A stretch of 64,000 nucleotides of DNA, taken from contig NZ_JAGPYK010000025.1 of assembly GCF_018070045.1 (NCBI RefSeq), positions 1 to 64,000 of the forward strand, in the 5' to 3' direction. This document shows, piece after piece, positions 18,301 through 25,294 of the stretch. This DNA comes from Micromonospora sp. U21. GTDB lineage: Bacteria > Actinomycetota > Actinomycetes > Mycobacteriales > Micromonosporaceae. The notes beneath the pieces were generated by a model. The model was not told the DNA's origin, did no database searches, and worked only from the letters and a program-made list of their open reading frames with translations. The translations under genes were made by a program, and so were the position numbers. Position 1 is the first letter of the stretch. Each line of letters begins with the position of its first letter.

Positions 18301-18490
18301 AGACCCGGGCCTCGATGTGGTGGGCGCCAGGCAAGCCGTTGGCGGTCGGCGGCCCTTCGTAGAACACCCACTCGGGGCGACCCTCGGACTGCTCGAGGCT
18401 ACGCGCGAAGATGCTGTTGGCGTGCCAGAAGTGCAGGACCTCATGGTCGAGCTCGGGCAGATCGACCTGGGTCGGTACGCTGCGGTACAT
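15368..18490 (-). CDS. ileS: Isoleucyl-tRNA synthetase (eukaryotic-type IleRS)
   Basis: 1040 residues. It charges tRNA-Ile with isoleucine in the cytoplasm. Class I signatures are present: the HIGH equivalent within GPPTANGLPGAHHIEAR (about residues 46-62) and the KMSKS loop as DGRKMSKHLGN. The WDCHGLPVELAVERELGFSG and CRESVTRHTDAFAELTERMG blocks closely resemble mycobacterial IleRS, the clade generally insensitive to mupirocin. The editing (CP1) domain lies in the middle, and the C-terminal tRNA-binding region is complete. Oddity: where related enzymes read CPRCGTGLSDHE, this one reads CPRDETGLSDHE, losing one cysteine of a putative zinc pair. Expression is under a T-box leader, and a hairpin terminator follows the stop. 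Confidence 0.97.
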   Translation of the reverse strand: MYRSVPTQVDLPELDHEVLHFWHANSIFARSLEQSEGRPEWVFYEGPPTANGLPGAHHIEARVFKDVFPRYKTMKGFHVARKAGWDCHGLPVELAVERELGFSGKQDIEKFGIAEFNARCRESVTRHTDAFAELTERMGYWVDTDDAYRTMDPEYIESVWWSLKQIFDKGLLVEDFRVAPWCPRDETGLSDHEVAQGYETVVDPSVFVRFPLTSGPLADRAALLVWTTTPWTLPSNVAVAVHPDVRYVVASDGNEQLVVAEPLLAYALGDGWELTGESFKGKELERWTYRAPFDLVEVPDAHIVILASYVTTDSGTGLVHQAPAFGADDLANSRAYGLPMVNPVQSNGRFFPEVPLVGGLFFKEADRPLIEDLQIRGLLFRNQPYEHTYPHCWRCHTALIYYAQPSWYVRTTAVRDALLRENERTTWHPATVKYGRYGDWLNNNVDWALSRRRYWGTPLPIWRCPNEHLTCVGSLAELGELTGSDLSNLDPHRPFIDDVTFGCHCGETARRVPDVIDAWYDSGSMPFAQFGYPHRNTELFAERYPAQFISEAIDQTRGWFYTLMAIGTLVFDRSAYENVVCLGHILAEDGRKMSKHLGNILEPIPLMDQHGADAVRWFMAAVGSPWSARRVGHTALQEVVRKILLTYWNTAAFQSLYGRTAGWTPSAADPAPADRPVLDRWVLSELNTLVQQVDAAMAAFDTHQAGRLLATFIDDLSNWYVRRSRRRFWRGDRAALATLHEALSTVTLLLAPLTPFVTERVWQDMVVPVAPTLPQSVHLAAYPEVDESLIDPALSRQMALARRLVELGRAARADSGMKVRQPLSRALASANGFEELSPELLAEIVAELNVGSVEPVGGAGGSLVDTTAKANFRTLGKRFGKGVQQVAKAIAAADAAALRDSLRDTGSATVLLGDESVTLGPDEVVVVETPREGWAVASDASATLALDLHLTPELRRAGVARDAIRQIQEARKSSGLEVTDRIELRYQTDREKTALALAEHRDLVAEEVLATDCADGEPSWPDAQPFTDESLGLTFWLRTA

Positions 18491-18745
18491 CGTTCCTCCG
18501 TCGGCGCGTGTGGTGAAGCTCCGCCGGAGGGACGAGGCCGTAGGCCCCGCGGTACCACCCTCCTTGGCCGGTCAAGGCCCTCTCGTTCTCCTGTGGTCGG
18601 GTCTACTCGGCCTGGCGGCCTTTCTTCCGACGGCTCCGGGGTGATCTTCCCGCCACGCACACCCCCGGGCTTCCACCATCCCCGGATCGCTTCTGGCTGC
18701 GTGTGGCGGTACTCGTCCCCATCTGCGCTTTCCGCACGCATCCTA
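18491..18745 (-). promoter_or_regulatory. T-box leader of ileS (translational type)
   Basis: On the minus strand, AGGGTGGTACCGCGG (18561-18547) is the invariant T-box sequence that pairs with the uncharged tRNA acceptor end. It is followed by GGGGCC-TACGG-CCTCGTCCCTCC, where pyrimidine-rich DNA can pair with the upstream AGGAGGGTGG. The likely ribosome site GGAGG lies six bases before the ileS ATG. About 110 bases upstream, GGGAAGATCACCCCGG supplies a candidate AUC (Ile) specifier codon. As in other actinobacterial ileS leaders, I infer that uncharged tRNA-Ile frees the ribosome site rather than preventing termination. The long open frame here is only a by-product of GC content. Confidence 0.9.
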
Positions 18746-18797
18746 TCCCAGCGCATCTGATCACGACCACGGCGTTGCGGACGCCCTGACCCTTGGA

Positions 18798-18843
18798 CTC
18801 ACCGACAATTTATTTTGTCTTGACAGGAGAATCTGTCGGTGAG
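18798..18843. promoter_or_regulatory. Nested palindromic operator before the ArsR-like gene
   Basis: CTCACCGACA (18798-18807) and TGTCGGTGAG (18834-18843) are perfect inverted repeats. Between them lies TGTCTTGACA (18816-18825), a second palindrome, in an AT-rich stretch (CAATTTATTTTG) that is unusual for this genome. The second arm ends 11 bases before the ATG of the helix-turn-helix gene, so this is most likely its autoregulatory operator overlapping the promoter. Confidence 0.7.
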
Positions 18844-18854
18844 AGAGTCAAGCC

Positions 18855-19463
18855 ATGTTCGACATCGCAGTGATCGAGGACCCGGCGGCGGCCGAGGCGT
18901 CGCTGGACCCGATGCGCGCCCGGCTGCTGGCCGAGCTCGCAGAGCCGGCCTCGGCGACGATGCTCGCCGCCCGGGTCGGCCTGCCGCGGCAGAAGGTCAA
19001 CTACCACCTCCGGGCGCTCGAGCAGCACGGCCTGATCGAGCTGGTCGAGGAGCGTCGCAAGGGCAACGTCACCGAGCGGGTCATGCGCGCCACCGCGGCG
19101 TCCTACGTGATCTCGCCCGCGGCCCTGGCCGCGGTGCGACCCAACCCGTCGCCGTCGCCGGACCGGCTCTCCGCGCGGTGGCTGCTCGCGGTCGCCGCCC
19201 GCCTCGTGCAGGACGTCGGCACGTTGATCACCGGCGCCGACCGGGCGAAGAAGCGGGTGGCGACCTTCACCCTCGACGGCGCCGTCCGGTTCGCCTCGGC
19301 GAGCGACCGGGCCGCGTTCGCCGAGGAGTTGGCCGCCGCGGTCACCGCGCTGGTCGGCAAATACCACGACGAGAACGCCCCCGGCGGTCGCGAGCACCGG
19401 GTGGTGCTCGCCCTGCACCCCACCGTCAATCCCACCACCGGCACCGAATCCGAGGAGTCCTGA
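18855..19463 (+). CDS. ArsR-like helix-turn-helix transcriptional regulator
   Basis: 202 residues. The N-terminal winged helix reads RARLLAELAEPASATMLAAR then VGLPRQKVNYHLRALEQHGL, the recognition helix of ArsR/DUF2582-like regulators. EERRKGNVTERV forms the wing. The C-terminal half (residues about 95-190) is a sensor or dimerisation domain without the Cys/His metal sites of classical ArsR proteins. It heads an operon with DUF6069 and SRPBCC genes, a pairing common in actinobacteria, where the regulator controls its own operon. It is probably a repressor acting on the palindromes at 18798-18843. Confidence 0.85.
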   Translation: MFDIAVIEDPAAAEASLDPMRARLLAELAEPASATMLAARVGLPRQKVNYHLRALEQHGLIELVEERRKGNVTERVMRATAASYVISPAALAAVRPNPSPSPDRLSARWLLAVAARLVQDVGTLITGADRAKKRVATFTLDGAVRFASASDRAAFAEELAAAVTALVGKYHDENAPGGREHRVVLALHPTVNPTTGTESEES

Positions 19464-19464
19464 C

Positions 19465-19917
19465 ATGACCGCCATGACCAGCCCGACCACTGCCCGGGCC
19501 ATCGGCACCGTCAGCGCCACCACCCGGCGTCGCCGCCAACGGGCCCTGGGCGTGGGCGTCGCGGTGGCCGCGAACAGCCTGCTCTACCTGGTCGCCCGTA
19601 CGGCCGGCACGGACTTCACCCTCACCGACCCGGGGGCGACACGGTCGCACCAGCTGATCCTGCCGGAGATCGGGGTCTTCAGCCTGGTCTTCGCGCTGCT
19701 CGGCTGGGGTTCTCTCGCGCTGATCGAGCGGTTCTCCCGGCACGCCCGGGTGATCTGGAGCGTACTCGCCGGCGCGGTCCTGCTGGCCTCCTTCATCCCG
19801 GTTTTCCTCGAGCACGCCACCACGGACACCCGGGTCATGCTCTGCGTACTGCACGTCGTGGTGGCTGCGGCGCTGCTGCCGATGCTCCGCCAGCCGGCCG
19901 GCGCCGCCGCCCGCTGA
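19465..19917 (+). CDS. DUF6069 family membrane protein
   Basis: 150 residues, starting at ATG 19465, directly after the regulator's stop. Four hydrophobic helices can be seen (ALGVGVAVAANSLLYLVAR, GVFSLVFALLGWGSLALI, VIWSVLAGAVLLASFIPVF, VMLCVLHVVVAAALLPML), the usual topology of DUF6069. The N-terminal 25 residues are Thr/Arg-rich and cytoplasmic. Operon position suggests membrane-stress or small-molecule response controlled by the upstream regulator; the molecular function of the family is unknown. Confidence 0.8.
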   Translation: MTAMTSPTTARAIGTVSATTRRRRQRALGVGVAVAANSLLYLVARTAGTDFTLTDPGATRSHQLILPEIGVFSLVFALLGWGSLALIERFSRHARVIWSVLAGAVLLASFIPVFLEHATTDTRVMLCVLHVVVAAALLPMLRQPAGAAAR

Positions 19918-20043
19918 CCCGCGTTCGACCGGACACGCTCACCGCACGTACCTCCCGCCGGCGTCACTACCCGCGCTGCCAGCGACAGAACTGACCCGAC
20001 GACGACTCGTGAACGACCGAACATCGACGAAAGGCTTTGGATC

Positions 20044-20802
20044 ATGGGACACCACTTCGAGCTCCACAAGGACATCGAGCTGGCCGCCACCCCGGAGCAG
20101 GTGTGGGCGGCGATCACCACCGGACCGGGCATCGACTCCTGGTTCATGGGTCGCAGTCAGGTGGAGCCACGCGAGGGCGGGCGGACCAGCCTGACCATGG
20201 CCGGCCACGTCGGCGAGGCGACGGTCACCGCCTGGGAGCCCGGGAAGCGGTTCGCGAACCGCACCGAGCCCGGGCCGGACGGCAGTTTCATGGCCATCGA
20301 ATACCTCATCGAGGGTCGCGAGCAGGGCGGCACGGTGCTGCGGCTGGTCCAGAGCGGCGTGCTCGGCGACAACTGGGAGACCGAGTACGAGGCGATGCAG
20401 ACCGGCTGGAACATGTACCTGGGCAGCCTGGCCGCCTACCTCGCCCACTTCCCCGGCCAGGCCGGCACCCCGGTCACCGCGTTCCGTCCGGAGGCCGGCC
20501 GTCCGGAGCAGGTGTGGGCCGCGGTGGCCGACGCCATCGGCATCGCCGGCCCGATCACCGAGGGGGCCAAGGCCAGGCTCACGATCGACGGCCGGCCGCC
20601 GGTCGAGGGAGTCGTCGACCTCGCCGGTCTTCCGACCTACGTCGGCGTCCGCACCGACGACGCGCTCTACCGGTTCCTGCACTCCGGCACCGAGCGGGGC
20701 AACGTCCTGGTCCTCGGCCACCACATCTTCACCGCCGATAAGGATTCGTCCCGGACCGAGCAGGCCTGGCAGAACTGGGTGAACACGTTGCCGATCGGCT
20801 GA
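20044..20802 (+). CDS. SRPBCC / AHSA1-like domain protein
   Basis: 252 residues. The first 150 form an AHSA1-type START-like fold: the opening ELHKDIELAATPEQVWAAIT is diagnostic, followed by WFMGRSQVEPREGG, TVTAWEPGKRFANR and the closing helix YEAMQTGWNMYLGSLAAYLA. The fold has a deep hydrophobic cavity for small ligands; members act as ligand binders or Hsp90 co-chaperone-like proteins. The C-terminal ~100 residues repeat a PEQVWAAVADAIGI motif but look like a separate, partial domain. It is the third gene of the ArsR-like operon, 126 bp after DUF6069. Confidence 0.85.
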   Translation: MGHHFELHKDIELAATPEQVWAAITTGPGIDSWFMGRSQVEPREGGRTSLTMAGHVGEATVTAWEPGKRFANRTEPGPDGSFMAIEYLIEGREQGGTVLRLVQSGVLGDNWETEYEAMQTGWNMYLGSLAAYLAHFPGQAGTPVTAFRPEAGRPEQVWAAVADAIGIAGPITEGAKARLTIDGRPPVEGVVDLAGLPTYVGVRTDDALYRFLHSGTERGNVLVLGHHIFTADKDSSRTEQAWQNWVNTLPIG

Positions 20803-21157
20803 CAGCCGAGCCGCAGCACGCACCGGAGAGCGACCGTCTCCCGCGACAGCAGCGGGCGCGGCCGCTTTCGCGTCTCCGACGTCAGCCCCTCCGGTGCGCG
20901 CCGCGGTACGTGCGAGAGCTGACCCCGACGACCTGCCGGAAGGCATCTTCCGCACCCGCCTCGATGCAGCCCGGGTGCCCGAATGGTTCTACCGGCGTCA
21001 CCGCAACGCCGATGAACGCGACTCGCCAATACAGCCGAAGGTCGCCGTCGCCGCCTGGCCGGCTGACGAGACCCCCGGCGCTGACCGATGTGTGCTCCGT
21101 CGGTCGCGGCGCAAGCGTCACCCGGGTTGGTGTGTTCGGCTTGATAGCGTGATCGGC
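20803..21157. other. Non-coding stretch at the edge of the decayed region
   Basis: The open frames on both strands here have no ribosome sites and poor composition. The minus-strand frame continues out of the tetR remnant by chance. No RNA or hairpin recognised. Confidence 0.4.
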
Positions 21158-21316
21158 ATGAGCGAAGCGCCCGGGAGCGACGAGTACGAGGCCGAGCCCA
21201 AGCCGGTGCGGGCCTTGCCGGAGGCAACCGTCGCGGGGGACTGGTCCATCCTCGTCGCCATCGCGGCCGCAGTCGCAGGTCTGCTCATTTGGCGTCGACG
21301 GAGCCGACGCGGCTAG
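21158..21316 (+). CDS. Small membrane protein with basic tail, cut by an IS end
   Basis: 52 residues from ATG 21158: an acidic N-terminal half (MSEAPGSDEYEAEPKP), one transmembrane helix (WSILVAIAAAVAGLLIW) and a RRRSRRG tail. The TAG stop belongs to the CTAG that opens the IS scar at 21314, so the original C-terminus may have been longer. Positive-inside topology puts the Arg tail in the cytoplasm. Function unknown. Confidence 0.45.
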   Translation: MSEAPGSDEYEAEPKPVRALPEATVAGDWSILVAIAAAVAGLLIWRRRSRRG

Positions 21317-21340
21317 GGCGTGTCCTGCCGATCTTGTAGT
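21314..21340 (+). mobile_element. 26-bp IS5-family terminal scar
   Basis: CTAGGGCGTGTCCTG followed by CCGATCTTGTAGT matches the right end of the IS5 element at 25.3-26.2 kb (CTAGGGCGTGTCCTG, then TTGATCTTGTAGT on the minus strand) at 26 of 28 positions. The rest of the element is gone, and tetR sequence begins right after. CTAG/TA targets are typical of the IS427 group of IS5. Confidence 0.75.
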
Positions 21341-21592
21341 CAGCGCCACCGGTACCGGTGCCTCGTCGAGCCGTGCCTGCTCGAAGACGAGGTCCACGGC
21401 GTCGAGCTTGGTCGTGTAGACGGCGCTGATCAGCGCTTCTCGGGTGGCGAATCGGCGGTAGACCGTGCGCCGGTCGACCCCGGCCGTCGACGCGATGGTG
21501 CTCATGCTGGTCGCCGGATCCTCGGCGAGCAGGCGAGCACCCGTCTTCAGGACCAGGTCGAGGTTGCGTGCCGCGTCAGCTAGTTCGGGCAC
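21341..21592 (-). pseudogene. TetR family regulator, N-terminal remnant
   Basis: From the ATG at 21592 about 84 codons read as a TetR DNA-binding domain: LVLKTGARLLAEDPATSMST, then IASTAGVDRRTVYRRFATRE (helix-turn-helix) and ALISAVYTTKLDAVDLVFEQ. The ligand-binding C-terminal domain is absent: at about 21340 the sequence passes into the IS scar, and the frame then continues through unrelated DNA to 20882. The product cannot dimerise normally, so it is almost certainly a non-functional remnant left by IS insertion and deletion. Confidence 0.8.
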
Positions 21593-21597
21593 CTACC

Positions 21598-21728
21598 GAA
21601 CCAGGAGACGTGGGCGCACAACCTGGTCGACGGGGGGGTTGGCCGTGTCCGGCAACAAGATCTACGCGGTCACTGACCAGTTGGCCGAGCCGGAGATGGT
21701 GACCTTGCGGATCCGTACGCTGCCGTGA
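21598..21728 (+). pseudogene. C-terminal fragment of an unidentified beta-propeller-like protein
   Basis: GGLAVSGNKIYAVTDQLAEP and MVTLRIRTLP are read in frame to TGA at 21728, followed eight bases later by a strong terminator hairpin. The pattern is that of the last blade of a YVTN/SMP-30-like propeller. The 5' part is missing. Confidence 0.45.
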
Positions 21729-21735
21729 CACCCGA

Positions 21736-21764
21736 CGCCCGGCCCGTCACCGACGGGCCGGGCG
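21736..21764. terminator. Perfect 13-bp hairpin terminator
   Basis: CGCCCGGCCCGTC (21736-21748) pairs with GACGGGCCGGGCG (21752-21764) around a three-base loop. It lies between convergent remnants and can serve both. Confidence 0.75.
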
Positions 21765-21784
21765 ATCGGCGGTCGGTCACCGCT

Positions 21785-22335
21785 GGGGCATCGCGGTGAG
21801 GGCCCGAGGTCGCTCTCGGCGAAGGTCGCCGCCCTCTCGTAGAACAACAGCGCGGAAGCGTCGGTCTGCTCGACGGAGGTCAGCCGAAGATCGCGGCGTT
21901 GGCCCGGGGTGGCGAACAGTCGACCACCGCCGCCGAGCACCGTCGGGAAGACCAGCAGGCGATACTCGTCGACGAGGTCGTGGACCATCAACGTGCGCTG
22001 GTACTGCCGATGACGATGACGTCCCGCTCGCGCCGCAGCCGTTGCACCTCTCCGGTCAGCTCGCCCTTGATGACGGCGGAGTTGTTATATGTGCCCACAT
22101 CGGTCAGTGTTCGGGACGCCACCCATTTCGGCGCCGTGTTCATCTTTCGTCGAGAACTCGTCGGAGCGGCTGGGCCAGAGCTGAGCGAACCGTTGCCAGG
22201 TCCTGCGACCCAGGAGTAGCGCACCCGTGTCGAGCCGGGCGCCCAGCTTGAATTTGTCCCCGGCCACTGCGCCGGGGCCGTGGCGAAAGGCCCAGCCTTC
22301 GCCCGGCGTCTTGGCCGAGCCGGGTCAGCCGGCAT
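21785..22335 (-). pseudogene. RibD/dihydrofolate-reductase-like protein broken by two frameshifts
   Basis: Three consecutive minus-strand frames together spell a RibD C-terminal (DHFR-fold) protein. They are GWAFRHGPGAVAGDKFKLGA with GALLLGRRTWQRFAQLWPSR (to about 22150); then NTAPKWVASRTLTDVGTYNN with GELTGEVQRLRRERDVIVIG (to about 21985); then VHDLVDEYRLLVFPTVLGGG with RLFATPGQRRDLRLTSVEQT. GSxSLa/TL and VDEyrLlvfPvvLGgGkrLF are the family hallmarks. The first ~20 residues are also missing. These NAD(P)H-dependent reductase homologues usually stand alone or beside ArsR regulators, as here. Confidence 0.8.
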
Positions 22336-22358
22336 GGCGCCGGTCTCGACGGTGTCGC

Positions 22359-22730
22359 TCAGCGGGTCTTCTTCGTCGCCCGCTTGCGCGGCGGCGTCAA
22401 CAACTCGGCTATCGCAGCGATCGCGGACGGTACCAGGCGGTAGTACGCCCAGACGCCGCGCTTCTCGCGCTCGAGCAGGCCGGCCTCGGTGAGGATCCGA
22501 AGGTGGTGACTCACGGTCGGCTGGGAGAGCCCGAGCGGCGCGGTGAGGTCGGTGACGGAAGCCTCGCCCTCCGGTGACGACTGGATCAGGCTGAGCAGTC
22601 GCAGGCGGGCTGGGTCGGCGAACGCCTTTAGCACTCCCGCGAGCCGCTCGGCGTCGGCGCGCTTGATCGGTTCACCAGCAAGGGGCGAGACGGCAGGCGT
22701 CGTAATTTTCGCAGTTCCCACGTCTTGCAT
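22359..22730 (-). CDS. ArsR family transcriptional regulator
   Basis: 123 residues from ATG 22730. It has the standard ArsR winged helix: KAFADPARLRLLSLIQSSPE, then VTDLTAPLGLSQPTVSHHLR as recognition helix and EREKRGVWAYYRLVPSAIAA as wing. The ELCVCDL metal site of arsenic/cadmium sensors is replaced by EASVTDLTAPLG with no cysteine, so if metal is sensed it is not by that site. The frame is open far upstream and fuses with the truncated hypothetical protein at 22731-23522, but the internal ATG gives a normal-length ArsR protein, which I take as the real start. No ars transport genes are present in the window. Confidence 0.8.
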   Translation of the reverse strand: MQDVGTAKITTPAVSPLAGEPIKRADAERLAGVLKAFADPARLRLLSLIQSSPEGEASVTDLTAPLGLSQPTVSHHLRILTEAGLLEREKRGVWAYYRLVPSAIAAIAELLTPPRKRATKKTR

Positions 22731-23522
22731 CGTTGCAGCAACACCACCGGTAGACCCGACAAACGAGGGCTGGATCACGATGAGTTCCTCGGGAGGCCCC
22801 CTTCCCTCCGCTCGAAGCGAGGCCGGCTTCCGGCTACACCGAACCGACGTCAATCGCCTCCCCGTTGGTTCCGGCGTCATGGCCTGTTGCAGGGCTGTCG
22901 GGAGGTGCCCGGCGGCCGGGAGGTCGAGCCGGCACGCCGCCCCGTCGTCAACAACCCCACCCATCACGTCCACGCCGTTGACCAGCACCCAGGGCGACGG
23001 ATAGTCGCCCATCACCTCGGTTACTTGGCCGAGCCCGACGTGGAGCACTCGGTGGCGGTCATTCCGGGCCAGCTCGTTGACCCACCGGGTCAGGTTGCTC
23101 TCAGGGCCCCATGGGGACTGGTAGGGCTGCGACTTCTCAAGCGCCTCAATGATGTACGGCGGCAACATAGCGAGGCGTTTTGCTTGGCTGTTGAACTCGG
23201 CCGGAGTCGAGCAGACCGGGTACTGGATGCGCTCGGCCTGCGGCGGGGGATTCTGGCCGGTGGTCGCGGAGGCCAGGGCGTAGATCGCGTTGTCGAGCGA
23301 CGCCCGCAGCGCTGCCAGCCACTCGGAGAAGATCAGGGCCAGCTCGACCGGCGCTGGCTCGCGCATGACTGCCAGGATCTCCAGCGCGCAGGGATCGACG
23401 TTCCGGACATCGATGTTCCACGGATGCACCGAGATGTACCTCGCCCAGCACTGAGCGAACTCCTGGCACTTGACCGACACGCGGTCGAGTCGCGCGAACG
23501 CGAGATCGTAAAGCTCCTGCAC
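22731..23522 (-). pseudogene. Hypothetical protein, 3' end lost and fused in frame to arsR
   Basis: From GTG 23522 (VQELYDLAFARLDRVSVKCQ) about 200 residues read as a well-formed soluble protein (LIFSEWLAALRASLDNAIYA, NLTRWVNELARNDRHRVLHV). This is a common actinobacterial hypothetical of unknown function. Around residue 205 it passes into Pro/Arg-rich sequence without a stop and continues into the ArsR gene, so the natural C-terminus is missing. The 420-codon open frame is most simply a deletion junction, not a purposeful fusion. Confidence 0.5.
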
Positions 23523-23931
23523 GGGCGCTACGCCAGCTTCTCGAGGAGTAGGTGCAGTCTCTTGGCGCGCCCTCGAGATCTCGCTCGGCGCCTCGTCGCG
23601 TGACCTGCCACTGACCGCCAACGTCGAACTCGACGCACCCCCTCCTCGCGCCGCTCACCCCGCTCCTCCACGATCCGCGAGTGGCTACAGCACCCCGAGG
23701 CCGGCCCAGCGTTCCTGACGGCAATGGGAGAATTCGGCGACGTCCTCCGGCCGCAGAGCACAGACCCCGAAATGGGCGGACCTGAACGCCTCCTTCCCGG
23801 TGGGCAGAGTGCCGATCATGGGCCTGAGCGACACCCTCACTCTCGACAGACACACGGGAGGGCGGTCGGGGTGGGGCCGCTCAGCGGGATTACCGCCGAA
23901 CTTCGAGTATCAACCGTCGGATCACGCGAAG

Positions 23932-24915
23932 ATGACGCGCATGGGTGCAGGCACGACGACCAGGAACGAACCGCAGCCGGCCGGGGCTTGGCCCCGGCTG
24001 CGGTTGGCGGACTGGACGGATACGCGAGAAACACTGCACCTTTGGCTCCAGATCGTGGGCAAGATCCGAATGGCGCACGCGCCAATGGTCAACCACTGGT
24101 GGCACGTCACCCTGTACGTCAGCCCGCGAGGGTTGACGACCTCGCCGATCCCCCATGACCTCGGATCCTTCGACATCGAGTTCGACTTCGTCGACCACCA
24201 CCTGCGCATCCGGGCCAGCGACGGCCGCCGACGCGAGGTGGCACTGGAAGCCAAGCCGGTGGCTGGTTTCTACTCCGAGGTCATGCATGCGTTGAGCGAG
24301 CTGAGTATCGGCACGCACATCCATGCCAAGCCCAACGAGGTGGACCCCGCCGTCCCGTTCGCCGAGGACTACCGCCACGCCGCCTATGACCCGCGCGCGG
24401 CGCAACTCTTCTGGGGTCAACTTCTGCAGGCCGATCGAGTGATCGGGAAATTCCGGTCCCGCTTCGTCGGCAAGGCAAGTCCGGTGCAGTTCTTCTGGGG
24501 CGGAATGGATCTGGCCTGCTCCAGGTTCTCTGGGCGTCCGGCGCCACCACATACCGGCAGCGGTCGTCCCAACTACCCGAGCTGGATAGAGCGCGAGGCA
24601 TACACGCACGAGCTGGCGAGCTGCGGATTCTGGCCTGGTGGAGGCGAGGAAGGTGCCTTCTACGCTTACGCCTATCCCGAGCCACCCGGCTTTGCTGACC
24701 ACCCGATACGCCCGGCCGAAGCGTGCTACCACCGGGACCTGGGTGAGTACGTGCTCCCGTATGAGGCCGTGGCCGAAGCAGCCAACCCGGACCACATGCT
24801 GACGGGATTTCTGAACACCACCTACGCTGCGGCTGCGGACCTGGGCGGTTGGGACAGGACGGCGTTGGAGGTCGACCCAGATCGAGGGGCAACCAACGCC
24901 AGATCGAAGCCCTAG
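23932..24915 (+). CDS. DUF5996 family protein
   Basis: About 327 residues from ATG 23932, the first start that matches the family's opening (AWPRLRLADWTDTRETLHLW). DUF5996 hallmarks follow: QIVGKIRMAHAPMVNHWWHV, LYVSPRGLTTSPIPH, FDIEFDFVDHHLRIRASDGR, then a long FWGGMDLACSRFSGRPAPPH and ASCGFWPGGGEEGAFYAYAY. The family is widespread and soluble; its conserved Trp/His/Gly core suggests an enzyme, but no activity is known. It is intact despite lying among pseudogenes, and stands alone. Confidence 0.85.
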   Translation: MTRMGAGTTTRNEPQPAGAWPRLRLADWTDTRETLHLWLQIVGKIRMAHAPMVNHWWHVTLYVSPRGLTTSPIPHDLGSFDIEFDFVDHHLRIRASDGRRREVALEAKPVAGFYSEVMHALSELSIGTHIHAKPNEVDPAVPFAEDYRHAAYDPRAAQLFWGQLLQADRVIGKFRSRFVGKASPVQFFWGGMDLACSRFSGRPAPPHTGSGRPNYPSWIEREAYTHELASCGFWPGGGEEGAFYAYAYPEPPGFADHPIRPAEACYHRDLGEYVLPYEAVAEAANPDHMLTGFLNTTYAAAADLGGWDRTALEVDPDRGATNARSKP

Positions 24916-25025
24916 ACGGTATGAGCAGCCCGGTTGACCGGGCCGGGGCCTCATTCGCAACCTGACGTGGATTGCCGACGAGGAGTGGGCCCTGTCGGTG
25001 GTGCCGACATTTGCGGGAGGCCCCG

Positions 25026-25190
25026 GTGTTCAGTGAGCGTACGAGTGTTGGTCTGGACGTGCACGCGCGGTCGATCGTGGCCTGCGCTCTGGACACGGTG
25101 ACCGGGCAGGTGATGCGGCGGCGGCTTGTCCCGTCGGCGGAGGCGGTCCTGGTCTGGCTGCGGGAGGTGCCGGCGCCGTGGACGTGTGGC
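25026..25190 (+). pseudogene. IS110 family transposase, N-terminal remnant
   Basis: GTG at 25026 opens VFSERTSVGLDVHARSIVAC followed by ALDTVTGQVMRRRLVPSAEA. This is the start of the DEDD/RuvC-like domain of an IS110 transposase (VGLDVHARSIV contains the first catalytic Asp). It is lost after about 50 codons, where the sequence changes to an unrelated short frame. Confidence 0.75.
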
Positions 25191-25192
25191 CC

Positions 25193-25294
25193 ATGACAGC
25201 GCAGCTCGCCGACATCATGCAGCCTTGGGTTGATGAGCCCATCGATATCGAGTCGGATTCCTGGTTCGTCAGCTCTGCGCAAGTCACTGCTTGA
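25193..25294 (+). other. Short reading-frame remnant (33 codons)
   Basis: ATG 25193 to TGA 25294 encodes an acidic peptide (QLADIMQPWVDEPIDIESDS, then WFVSSAQVTA) with protein-like composition but no ribosome site. It sits between the IS110 fragment and the IS5 element and is best read as the tail of a lost gene. Confidence 0.25.

Noticed and set aside
18268..18756. 162-codon minus-strand frame in the ileS leader
   Set aside because: The sequence is explained by the T-box leader and the first ileS codons in another frame; composition is Arg/Pro-rich noise.
15344..18760. An 1138-codon antisense open frame over ileS
   Set aside because: It is a codon-bias shadow of a conserved essential gene, with no start signal; the minus-strand frame has all IleRS motifs.
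20882..21340. C-terminal extension of the TetR remnant as a novel effector domain
   Set aside because: The frame crosses the IS scar and then unrelated DNA; it has no family features and overlaps a better small ORF on the other strand.
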